Shown here in pieces: positions 1-8,801 of a DNA stretch of 13,671 bases. A program made the position numbers and the translations under genes. The notes under the pieces were generated by a model. That model searched no databases. It was not told the DNA's origin and was given only the letters and a program-made list of their open reading frames with translations. Source of the stretch: Spirogloea muscicola (lineage: Eukaryota; Streptophyta; Zygnematophyceae; Spirogloeales; Spirogloeaceae); contig WELB01000230.1 in assembly GCA_009602725.1 (NCBI GenBank), positions 183,697-197,367 on the forward strand, given 5' to 3'. The first letter of the stretch is position 1; every line of letters begins with the position of its first letter.

Positions 1-124
<124 letters not shown>

Positions 125-236
125 CGCGCTGTCGCGGCCGCGCGCTCGCCACCTCGGGGCTCCTCCTGCGCCGTGCTGCATTGGCCGGCCCGGGCGCCGC
201 CTCCGGCCTCGCCTCGCCCCGCCGGCTGCCTTTCGC

Positions 237-278
237 ATGCTCGCCACGACGTCCTTCGCGCTGCGCCCGCGAGCCTGA
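237..278 (+). promoter_or_regulatory. Upstream ORF (13 codons) in the mTERF leader
   Basis: An ATG at 237 opens a short frame, MLATTSFALRPRA, that ends at TGA 276-278, 20 bases before the predicted mTERF ATG at 299. It is in a different frame from mTERF. If the transcript begins upstream of 237, ribosomes would meet this ATG first, and it could damp or regulate mTERF translation. The peptide looks like the beginning of an organelle targeting peptide, so a sequencing frameshift that cut off the true N terminus is an alternative. No experimental evidence is available. Confidence 0.4.
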
Positions 279-298
279 GCGCCGCTGCGGCGGCCGCC

Positions 299-3200
299 AT
301 GGCGCTGGCTCTGGAGAAGCTGCTGCCGCAGTGCGCGGCCCTCAGGCTCGGCGGCGGATGCCCGCCGGCCTCGCGGGGCCACGGCCAGATATGGATCCCC
401 GCGGACACCCCCAGCTGCTCTTCGCGGCCGGGCGGCCAGCACTGCTCGCGCCGCTCGGCCGCGCCGTCGGCGAAGCAGCACGCGCTCCTGTGCCAGAGCG
501 GCGGCCGGGCCGACCAGGTGGCCTTCTTCCGGTCGTCCCCGAGCGGCGGCACGCTGGAGAGCGTCAGCGGCCCGGACGAGCAGGACCCGCTGTTGGAGGA
601 GGTCCTGGACGGCGTGGAGGCCGACGTCGCCGACCTCGCGCTGGCGAGCTCCAAGGAATTCGCCGCCTCCGACGAGGATGCCGGTGTGCTCGCGGAGCTT
701 GTGGAGGACGAGGAGGAGGAGGAGGAGGACGTGGAGAAGCTCATGAGCCTGCCGCTCAAGACCGGCACCCTGAACGACATCCTCCGAGCCAAGCTCGGGG
801 ACCGCTTCCAGCAGTTCATCGATGTCGCGTCCCTCCTGTCGGACATGGGCGTCGAGACGCTCTCTGTCGTGAAGGCGGCGCAGTACGCCGACGCGGTGCC
901 CAACGTCAAGGTGGTGAAGGAGCTGGTGTCGGAGCTCAGCAAGCATGGGATGGGAAAGGCGGACATAGCTCGCCTCTTCAGCAGGCGGCCCAAGGCCGTG
1001 CAGAGCTCTCCAGGTGCCCGCACAGCTGGCCTCCCAGTGTGCATTGTTGCTTATTCACCTTGGCCTGGCATAGCTCGTGTCTCAAGTTGCGGTCCAGCAT
1101 CCATGAGTGCCAGAGCTTCTGTGCGTCTACTGCGACATCCTGCAATTAGGGTTCTCACAGCAAGCACTGCACGGGCAACCTGCAGTCAGAGAGGTAGAAG
1201 AGGGGCTTTGGGTCTGCTGAGCCTGGGACGTCGCCCAAAGAGCTCCTTGTAGTTGTCGTCACAGCGGCGTGACCCTCACCGTGTCCGTTCCTTCCCCTCC
1301 TGCAGCTTCCGTGGCCTTCAAGTTCGTCTTCCTGCAGGCCCTCGGGATGAGCCGGCCCTCCGTCGTGAAGACATTCGTGACCTGCCCGCCCCTGCTGGAC
1401 TTTGACCTTGACAACATGGCCAAAGTCATCAGCTTCTACAGCAACTCTGGTGTTGCTGATGCGGACCTCGCCAGGTGCCCCTTCCGCTGTGCAATACTGA
1501 GCTGCTCCAGGCCAATACCTGATGACTGAAGAACCTCAGACTTATGCTATTTCAGCTTGTCCACAAATACATTGCCAGAAGCAGGGGCAATGTTGAGATT
1601 GTACGGGCCTTGACGCTCAGAGCATTTCCTTAATATGCACGGGGAAGAATTACAAGCACTAGACTTCCATCACATAGTAGTGGTGTGCTCTGTTGCTCTC
1701 TGCAGGATAGTGAGGCGGCGGCCACAGCTGCTCGGCTACAGCGTGGACCGGCTTGCAGAAGTGGTGAACTTCCTCATCGACGCAGGCGTGACCAAGGAGG
1801 ACATCGGGCGCCTTCTCCGCAAGTCGCCCGAGGTCCTTGCTCTCAGAGTTGACCGCAATCTGACCTCAAAGGTTGAGCTGCTGCTATCATTGGGGTTGAC
1901 CCCCATAGCCCTCGGCAAAGCGCTTGCACGCCGACCCGCCATCCTGAGCTACAGCACCAACCACCTTCAGGTGACGGGTGTGGCCCATGATTTCATGCGA
2001 AGTTCTCCCAGGATGTTGAATCGATTGCTGAGCAAGCAACAGCCACTGCCAGCCAAGTGCGCCACTGAAGGTGTGGAGCACCTCGCATGCCGCCTTCCAA
2101 ATGCAGAGCTGCCCCCCCCTCAACAACCCTCCCATCCCGGGCCTCTGTCTGCAGGCAGCTGTGAATTTCCTGCGGGATCAAGGCTTGAGCCCATCCGAGC
2201 TTGGACGCCTGCTACAGCGGTTTGCGGAGGTCCTTGTGCTGGACCCTCAGAAGAAGCAGCAGCCGATGGTGGACTACCTGATCACTCTGGGGGTGAAGCG
2301 CGAGGACATTGGCAAAGTGCTCCTCCGACGGCCGCAAGTCCTTGCCTTCTCCGTTGAGGGCCTGCACAATGTGGTGGACTTTCTCCTCTCTCTTGGCATC
2401 ACCCCGCCTCACCTGGCGCGCATTGTGACAGCGGCGCCCCAGGTATGCCTCAGAGTTCCTTCCTTGTGCTGTGCACATCTGAAAGATAGCGATATGTTGC
2501 TGCGACGTGTATATTGCTTGCTTACCTACATAGTGTAGTCAGTGCAGGAGCATGCTGCTTCCACCTAAATTCAGTTGGCTAGACTTCACCCCATTGCCAG
2601 GTGCTCACGCTGAGCGTTGAGGAGAAGCTCAAGCCCATGATTGCCTTCTTAAGAGAGGTTGGGGTGACAGACCAGAAGGATCTGGAGAAGCTGGTGTGGC
2701 GCAATGCACAGATTCTGTGCTGCAGCATTGAGAAGAACCTGAAGCCCAAGATTGAGTACCTCAAGAGCGTGGGCATCCCTGACGCGGACGTCGTAAGGAT
2801 GATAGTCATGTTCCCCTCCATGATGGGGCAGGCCTTGGAGACGTCCATTGGTGCCAAGCACGACTACCTCGTCAAAGTTATGGGCCGGTCTGTCTCGGAG
2901 GTCATTGACTTCCCCCAGGTGAAGTACACATGAGCAGCCTGCAATCTTGTTGCAGTCTCAAGCTGAGGATATGACATCTTGCATGATGCTTGCATCATTC
3001 AGTCAGAACCTGCCTAGCTTTTGGAAATAGGTGCCTGTTGTCCAAGGCTACAGACTTTCTGGAGCCAGATTGCTTTCATTGCCAACCCTTGTCAGGCTGT
3101 TGGAAGGGTACTTGGTCCTTGTTGGCCAAAAGCTAGCTCATTCTTCTAGGGCTTGCTTGCTCACGTTCTCAGAAGGCCAAGCGTCTTGCTGCTGCCCCAT

Positions 3201-3478
3201 GCCTGCAGTATTTTGGGTACAGCCTGGAGGCCAGGATAAGGCCACGGCACGAGACACTGCAAGAGCTTGGAATCCGCACAAGCCTAGCGTCCATGCTCGC
3301 CTGTGTGGATGAAGACTTTGAGGCACGGTATGTTCTGAAGCAGCCTCCCCAGCGGGCCCCATACAGAAGCCGGCGAAGGTCAGCAGAGGCCACCTTGGCC
3401 GCTGTGGCGGCCTCTGTATCTTCGAAGCTCAAGGCAGACTCCGACTTTTCTCAAGAGGCTGAGGTTTGGGAGGTTTAG
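299..3478 (+). CDS. mTERF family protein, organelle-targeted (6 exons)
   Basis: Predicted exons are 299-1013, 1306-1474, 1706-1970, 2155-2442, 2601-2918 and 3209-3478, giving 674 aa. All five introns (292, 231, 184, 158 and 290 bp) are GT-AG and the phases join correctly. mTERF proteins are helical-repeat nucleic-acid binders that control transcription, splicing or ribosome assembly in chloroplasts and mitochondria. About twelve repeats of the form FL-x-x-x-G-V/L-x-x-x-DI-x-x-LL-x-x-x-P run from about residue 170 to the C terminus. Examples are LIDAGVTKEDIGRLLRKSPE in exon 3, LITLGVKREDIGKVLLRRPQ in exon 4 and the C-terminal hallmark FPQ-YFGYSLEARIRPRH across exons 5-6. The N terminus is Ala/Arg/Ser/Cys-rich, fitting a transit peptide, and is followed by an acidic stretch with a run of Glu near residues 140-145. 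The ATG at 299 was chosen because it is the first in frame and has an excellent context (GCCGCCATGG). The fold is secure; chloroplast versus mitochondrion and the exact plant orthologue (mTERF4/5/9 type) are not resolved. Confidence 0.93.
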
Positions 3479-3576
3479 TGTACCTGTGCTCCTTGATCTT
3501 AGCTTGCCAAGGTGCACAGGACCTCTAGCTCTTTTAAGATGACTTGATTAGGCTGGTCATCAAACTCAACATTCTG

Positions 3577-3605
3577 GGAAGATTAAGCCATTGCTGTAAT
3601 CTTCC
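3577..3605 (+). terminator. Hairpin with TGTAA poly(A) signal, 3' end of mTERF
   Basis: GGAAGATTA (3577-3585) and TAATCTTCC (3597-3605) form a perfect 9-bp stem around an 11-nt loop. TGTAA, the consensus poly(A) signal of green algae, lies at 3595-3599 across the loop/stem junction, 117 bases after the mTERF stop codon. This is a plausible 3'-end processing site for mTERF. The signal function is inferred from known green-algal usage; the inverted repeat is seen directly. Confidence 0.55.
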
Positions 3606-3886
3606 AAGTGCGAAGCTTTTCATCCTCAAGCCTTGTGCAGTTAGAAAAGCTCTCGTTTGTCCTAACATCTCCTCGAACGTATTTGAAGGGCAGGCCCCCT
3701 AGCAGCTTAATTTGAGACGCTCTTCGTCTGTGCTTAGCTTGCTTGCGCGACCACTGTCACATCGTTGTTGACACCATCGCAACCTTAGAAGCCTAGCTCC
3801 TGTTTAAAGACCACGTGTCCTGACCATGACCACAGCCTCTTAAGGAAAGTGACTTGCCTCAATGTCCACTGCAGTAAGTAATGAGA

Positions 3887-3997
3887 GAAGTGGCACTCCC
3901 AATGGGGGCAAGGGCTGCCAAAAGCCAGCCCAAAAAAAATTGACAAAGGTTCGGAGGGGCCTACAAGCATGTAGCAGCTACAAAGGGGCCGGAAGAT
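3887..3997 (+). repeat. Dispersed repeat, copy A
   Basis: This copy closely matches 6387-6497 (copy B) along its whole length, with only scattered differences. It carries GGGCTG (3912-3917) and CAGCCC (3926-3931), which can pair as a 6-bp stem, then an A-run, then TTGACAAAGGTTC and GTAGCAGCTAC. It is an isolated copy about 2.4 kb from the main cluster, which shows that the family is dispersed and not only tandem. Confidence 0.8.
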
Positions 3998-4357
3998 GCT
4001 ATGTCAGAACAGGGGGAGGATGGATCACTCAGTAGTTACGAGTGAGAAGCCTCAGATCCGACAGACTAGCTGCCAGAAAAGTATCCCCCTGACGAAAGCC
4101 GGAGCAAAGAGAGAAGGCGCGCGGGGCGCATGAATTGAAAGGGAGGCCAATTCAAGCCAATACATTGTTCAGGCAGAGTCGAGTGCAGACTAAACAATGC
4201 TACAATGAGGGTATGTTATTGGTAGAGCAGCCGGTCCTGCATAGAGTCTTTGATTGGTAAAGTTTGGGAGTCTTATTAGCCTCGCCAGACCTGCATTGAT
4301 CATATTAGCCAGTCCACTTTATGTTGCCGAATCTTAGCATGATGTGCAAGCGTTGTC

Positions 4358-4376
4358 ACAATGTTGTCAACATTGT
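4358..4376. repeat. 19-nt perfect palindrome
   Basis: ACAATGTTG, a single T, then CAACATTGT form a perfect 9-bp inverted repeat. The same stretch contains TTGTCA three times (4353, 4364 and 4373). It lies in intergenic DNA without a nearby start codon. It could bind a dimeric protein or arise by chance; no function is evident. Confidence 0.7.
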
Positions 4377-4861
4377 CAAAAGCTCAGAGATCCTGTCTTT
4401 ACCAGGTGTCCTCTTTTAGCATCATTGCCCCACACTGAAGAGCTTTGAAGCTTCTGTCACCAGTTTCTGTCGCCTGCATGATGCGAAGAGTCATGGGTGT
4501 GTTGTTTATCTCTATGTGCTGAGCTGGTGTGAGCAATAAGCTGCAGTAGCTACAAAGGCTTGCTGCTTGGTGATTGTGTTTGTCGCTGATGTTAATTTGT
4601 CACTATTGGCATGTGTGACCTGCACTTCCATTCCCCATGTTGAAGGACTGTGTCAACAGCGCGCATTTGTGAAAGTATGACAGACTTTACCATGTCCACG
4701 TGATTCCAAACCCCGATAAAACCATAAGCTTAAATAATGGTCAAGTACCAAGCTCATGTAAAACGCAACCCTCTGCAGGTTACGGGCCCTGTCAAACAGT
4801 GCAACAGCCAGCACCTAGCATCTAGAGTCTTGCAGGTGTAAAGGCATGGCGTCCCATGCAT

Positions 4862-4874
4862 AAACCCTAAACCC
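4862..4874. repeat. Telomere-like box (AAACCCTAAACCC)
   Basis: Nearly two units of the plant/Chlorella-type telomere repeat (CCCTAAA / TTTAGGG) occur 40-50 bases past the stop codon of the minus-strand DnaJ-type gene. In land plants, single such 'telo-boxes' act in promoters through binding proteins. Here it falls in the presumed 3' UTR, so it may be a chance or interstitial telomeric remnant. Confidence 0.5.
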
Positions 4875-4913
4875 AAGACAGGGCTTCAACAAAAGTGGGA
4901 TGCAGAACCATCG

Positions 4914-6040
<1,127 letters not shown>

Positions 6041-6067
6041 CCTGGGGGGCCGCGGGGTCGAGTCCCG

Positions 6068-6088
6068 GGGCTGTGGGCTGTGGGCTGT
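6068..6088. repeat. Three tandem 7-bp units (GGGCTGT)
   Basis: Three exact copies of GGGCTGT lie upstream of the proposed start of the minus-strand DnaJ-type gene, probably in its leader or promoter. A few bases of G-run follow. No known factor site is claimed. Confidence 0.8.
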
Positions 6089-6177
6089 GTGGGGGGGATA
6101 TTCACAGCTCGGGCCTGGGGTGCCTCGGTGTCTCCCTCTCCGCGGACGGAAGCGACACACAAACAGCTCCGCCAAAG

Positions 6178-6236
6178 TGAGGCAATGACCTTGTCCATCC
6201 CTTTGGGCTGGCCTGTCCCAGCCACCAGTCAATCTG
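6178..6236 (-). repeat. Dispersed repeat, inverted copy
   Basis: Read on -, this contains GGCTGGGACAGGCCAGCCC, then AAAGGGATGGACAAGGTC, matching the hairpin module plus the GACAAGGTCC module of the plus-strand copies. It lies immediately beside a plus-oriented partial copy (6243-6290), so the two face each other. Confidence 0.6.
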
Positions 6237-6242
6237 GCCGCG

Positions 6243-6290
6243 CTTTCTCTAGGGAGGCAATGGCTGGAAGGCCAGCGCAAAAACGCATTC
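6243..6290 (+). repeat. Dispersed repeat, partial copy
   Basis: GGAGGCAATGGCTGGAAGGC followed by CAGCGCAAAAACG resembles the hairpin module seen at 8410-8460. Divergence is high and the ends are uncertain. Confidence 0.45.
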
Positions 6291-6386
6291 GAGTGGCCGA
6301 GTACAAGGGCAAGCACAGTGACAGACGTGCATCACCTGCTGCTAAGCTGACCCCCTCAATAACCACGGGTCAGCACGTAGAAGAAG

Positions 6387-6497
6387 AAGTGGCACTCCAA
6401 ATGGGGGCAAGGGCTGTGATAAGCCAGCCCAAAAAGAATTGACAAGGGTTCGGAGAGGCCGACAAGCGTTTAGCAGCTACAGAGGGGCCTGAAGAGA
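6387..6497 (+). repeat. Dispersed repeat, copy B
   Basis: Near-full-length partner of copy A at 3887-3997. It shares the start (AGTGGCACTCC), GGGCAAGGGCTG...CAGCCC, the A-rich stretch, ATTGACAAGGGTTCGGA and TAGCAGCTACA, ending near GGGGCCTGAAGA. GGGCTG (6411-6416) and CAGCCC (6425-6430) form the internal stem. Similarity to copy A stops abruptly after about 6497, which helps define the element's right edge. Confidence 0.8.
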
Positions 6498-6814
6498 GGA
6501 TCGCTGACTGATGACCAAATACCGGACGGCAATTGACAAGCCCTTGTGCCACCAGCTGAAGCTCGACCAGCTTTGTAATATAAAGCATGAGCCTGAGCTC
6601 GCGCTGCAGACAGGCTGACATACGACGTTGCAACACGAGACAGATAGGCTGCCGGCATGCTCATCTCGGCTGGAAACATATCCTCGTGCATACCCTAGAC
6701 TAAGGATGTTCTCATGAAGGGTATGAGAGGACCCATGCAGCCAATGGTGTCAATCGCAGCTGGTAGGAGGTTATCGCTATGGCGGTAGTCAGATTAGTGC
6801 TGCACAGAAATGTG

Positions 6815-6916
6815 AAGGTCCAAAAGGGCCAGAAGGCGCCAGAATACGATACTACTCCGTGACTTCTGCAAGTGGACGCTCAATAACCTCAAGTCGACAA
6901 ACGCATATCTGAGTAA
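6815..6916 (+). repeat. Dispersed repeat, right-half module (copy 1)
   Basis: GAAGGTCCAAAAGGGCCAGA begins a stretch of about 100 bp that also contains CAAGTGGACGCTCAATAACC and ends near GCATATCTGAG. It aligns with 7073-7174, whose shared anchors are AGGGCCAGAAGGC, TGGACGCTCAGTAA and GTGCATATTC, and more weakly with the 7763-8004 tandem pair. No hairpin module precedes it. Confidence 0.6.
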
Positions 6917-6984
6917 GTGAACGGCGGAAAAGCGTCGCCCTACAGGGGCGGTGCGCATGGAGTGAAGGCGGCCAAGCCCAACAA

Positions 6985-7174
6985 GGAGCTCTCCCAATGT
7001 AGAGGCAATGCTTGTGAGAGGCCAGCCCAACAAAGTAAAGTACAAGACCTTGAAGAGAGTAAGCTAAAACGCGTCCTGAAGGGAAGGGCCAGAAGGCACA
7101 AACTCCTAACTTTCTCCATGACTCTTTTGAATGGACGCTCAGTAATTTCCAGTCAGCAAGTGCATATTCAAGGG
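6985..7174 (+). repeat. Dispersed repeat, composite copy C (hairpin module plus right half)
   Basis: The hairpin module (AGCTCTCCCAATG, TGTGAGAGGCCAGCCCAAC) is followed about 40 bp later by the right-half module (7073-7174). This copy shows that the two modules belong to one longer unit of about 190 bp. Confidence 0.6.
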
Positions 7175-7377
7175 TAGACACCCTCCAAAGGGGCTGGCAA
7201 GCGCTTGAATAAGAAAGCAGCTAGAGCACACGGCTATGCAAGTTCCACGAAGGAGTGTCGCTTTAGCACCCGAAAGATGCAGCAGCTCTTCTGCGATGGC
7301 TGTGGTGGGAGGTCAGGCCAAGTGAAAGATGCTCCTTTTCAGGAAGAAAGTAGCTCGCTAATGTAAGGCAGTCCTGT

Positions 7378-7460
7378 TAGAAGAAGCAGCTCTTCTAGGG
7401 GGGGCGAGGAAAGCCAGCCCACAAATGCATGAACGAGATCCATAGGAGCCGGAAAGGTCG
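7378..7460 (+). repeat. Dispersed repeat, copy D with perfect terminal hairpin
   Basis: TAGAAGA (7378-7384), loop AGCAGC, TCTTCTA (7391-7397) form a perfect 7-bp hairpin. It is followed by GGGGGGCGAGGAAAGCCAGC, CACAAATGCATGAACGAGATC and GGAGCCGGAAAGG. The middle is shortened relative to copies G and H, which have GAGGGCTGGG before the AAAGCCAGCC-type segment. Confidence 0.65.
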
Positions 7461-7524
7461 AGGAGACCACTAAGGTGCCTGCTCAGGAAATCCTAGCAGC
7501 CGCAATTTGGAATTAGCAGCAGGA

Positions 7525-7610
7525 AAGTCGCTTTTCCAAAGGGGGCGAGGGCTGTGAAAAATGTAAGCTCTTCTAAAGGCCAGGCCAGAAATAGTGGAAA
7601 GACAGGAAGA
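7525..7610 (+). repeat. Dispersed repeat, copy E (degenerate)
   Basis: GTCGCTTTTCCAAAGGGGGC, then GAGGGCTGTGAAAAATG and AGCTCTTCTAAAGGCCAGGC. The order of sub-motifs suggests a rearranged or overlapping pair of copies. Confidence 0.5.
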
Positions 7611-7737
7611 AAGTCATTATAAATTAGAGCCGAAGGCGGCAGCCAGGGCACACCCAGCACGAAGATGCAATGCATGTGTAGGGGGGAGTGCTGCGAGAAA
7701 AGAGAGAACGCATTTGACACCAGGGCCTGAGAACCAG

Positions 7738-8004
7738 CGGTGTGAGAGAGGCCAGCCAAATGAAAATTGACAAGGTCCAAAGGGCCGAAAGGCGCTAATA
7801 CACAGCCTCGCAAGTGGCAACAGCGACTGGGATCTCAGTATCCCCGAGTCAGCAGCGGCAAGTCCGAGTAACTTGCAGCTGGAAAATGGACAAGGTCCAA
7901 GGGGCAGAAAGGCGCCAAACCATACAGTTATGCAAGAGACTACAGCGATTGGGAGCTTAGTAACCCCGACTCAGCAGCCGCAAGTCGCAGTAACTTGAAG
8001 CTGG
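7738..8004 (+). repeat. Tandem duplication (about 120-bp units) within the repeat cluster
   Basis: Unit 1 is 7763-7882 and unit 2 is 7883-8004. Both start AAAAT-GACAAGGTCC, continue with GAAAGGCGC, ACAGCGA-TGGGA, CCCCGA-TCAGCAGC, GCAAGTC and end AGTAACTTG-AGCTGG. By eye they are about 80% identical. Unit 1 is preceded by a partial hairpin module (TGTGAGAGAGGCCAGCC). No intact reading frame runs through either unit. Confidence 0.85.
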
Positions 8005-8170
8005 AAAGAGGCACCCGACGAGACCCAGAAGTAGCACCCAAAGCGCGGCCTGCCAGTAAGTGCACGGCGTGAGCAGAAGACCGTTGGAAGGAGACGGACA
8101 GCCGCATGCGGGACACCTGGGCAAGCGACCCGGTGGCCGTTGAAGCCGGACAGCTCACCTTGCTATCCCT

Positions 8171-8260
8171 GCCAACGAGAGGAAGCAGCTCTTCAAGGGG
8201 AGCAAGGGCTGGGAAAGGCAGCCCACAAAGAATGAACAAGGTCCTAAGGAGCCAAAAGAA
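8171..8260 (+). repeat. Dispersed repeat, copy G
   Basis: GGAAGCAGCTCTTCAAGGGG, GCAAGGGCTGGGAAAGGC, AGCCCACAAAGAATGAACAA and GGTCCTAAGGAGCC, closely matching copy H. The first 13 bases can fold as GAAG/CTTC. Confidence 0.75.
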
Positions 8261-8333
8261 ACAAACGAGCCGGACGCAGGCATGAACAGGATCTGAAAGA
8301 ACCGAAAAGTGACAAAAAGGGGCGATGGTTGTA

Positions 8334-8408
8334 AGAGAAGCAGCTCTTCCGTAGGGGGCGAGGGCTGGGGAAAGCCAGCCCACAAAAGCATGAACAAGGT
8401 CCCAAGAG
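8334..8408 (+). repeat. Dispersed repeat, copy H (best-preserved hairpin)
   Basis: GAAGCAGCTCTTCC is followed by GGGGGCGA and then GGGCTGG (8362-8368), loop GGAAAG, CCAGCCC (8375-8381): a perfect 7-bp stem with a 6-nt loop. ACAAAAGCATGAACAAGGTC follows. This copy is a good seed for a family consensus. Confidence 0.8.
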
Positions 8409-8409
8409 A

Positions 8410-8512
8410 AACAGCTCTTTCAGTGGAAGGTAATGGCTGTGAGAGGCCGGCCCAAAGAGGAGGACATTCTCCCGAAGGCGCGATAGCTGGAGAGGCCAGC
8501 CCCGAACAACAC
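8410..8512 (+). repeat. Dispersed repeat, two further partial copies (I and J)
   Basis: Copy I (8410-8460) has CAGCTCTTTCAGTGGAAGG, AATGGCTGTGAGAGGCCGGC and CCAAAG. Copy J (8466-8512) has CTCCCGAAGGCGCGATAGCT and GGAGAGGCCAGCCCCGAAC. They follow copy H directly, so three hairpin modules lie within about 180 bp. Confidence 0.6.
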
Positions 8513-8666
8513 GGACATACTGGATGGGCCGGGAAGGGCACAGAGAGAAACATTCCTTCGTTGCAGCTTGGCGACACTTTCCCGCCTTCTGGTTAGTTCG
8601 ATCTGCATTTGTTGTCCAAAGGTTGCTGAGCGAACAACCTGCACCCAGACACGCAGTTAGGGGTGG

Positions 8667-8751
8667 GTAGGGGCAGGTCACTACATTTGGTATCAGAGGC
8701 GTTCTTGCATCATCGGCCGCCTCTGATACCAAATGTAAGACCTGCCCCTAC
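8667..8751. mobile_element. Foldback of two head-to-head LTR-end/primer-binding-site junctions
   Basis: Arms 8667-8701 and 8718-8751 are inverted copies, perfect except for a 2-versus-1-base internal difference, around a 16-nt loop. Each arm, read inward, is GTAGGGGCAGGTC, then ACTACA or TTACA, then TT, then TGGTATCAGAGGCG. TGGTATCAGAG is the standard primer-binding site of LTR retrotransposons primed by initiator tRNA-Met, and LTRs normally end in CA a few bases before it. So each arm looks like the 3' end of an LTR plus its PBS, on opposite strands. No retroelement protein (gag, reverse transcriptase, integrase) is seen. The inverted repeat is direct observation; the retroelement origin is inferred from the motif. 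Confidence 0.75.
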
Positions 8752-8755
8752 ACAC

Positions 8756-8801
8756 GCAGCCGAACCCAACAAGGTGAGTTGTCCTTGTTGGGTTCGGCTG
8801 C
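8756..8801. repeat. Perfect 19-bp inverted repeat (hairpin)
   Basis: GCAGCCGAACCCAACAAGG (8756-8774) and its exact reverse complement (8783-8801) flank the 8-nt loop TGAGTTGT. It starts only 4 bases after the foldback at 8667-8751. The perfect match in otherwise degenerate DNA suggests recent origin or constraint. Confidence 0.9.

Larger units (their letters stand above)
3479..4913. other. Convergent intergenic spacer between mTERF and the DnaJ-type gene
   Basis: This 1.4 kb between two tail-to-tail genes shows no convincing exon in any frame. It contains the mTERF 3' region with a hairpin and TGTAA, one copy of the dispersed repeat (about 3887-3997), a 19-nt palindrome (4358-4376) and a telomere-like box (4862-4874). 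The remainder is AT-richer than the exons and shows nothing I can name. Confidence 0.7.

Noticed and set aside
6385-8512. CRISPR-like array
   Set aside because: Repeats are long, diverged, unevenly spaced and in both orientations, in intron-containing eukaryotic DNA. They do not fit a CRISPR array.
7493-8732. Several overlapping hydrophobic Leu/Phe/Ser-rich open frames on the - strand, suggesting membrane proteins
   Set aside because: They are translations of the repeat cluster in different frames, with recurring peptides such as 'FPSPRPL' from the GGGCTG hairpin module. The coding is incidental.
8756-8801. tRNA remnant, because of GGTTCGGCTGC resembling a T-arm/B box
   Set aside because: No acceptor, D or anticodon arm is present around it, and the perfect inverted repeat explains the structure.
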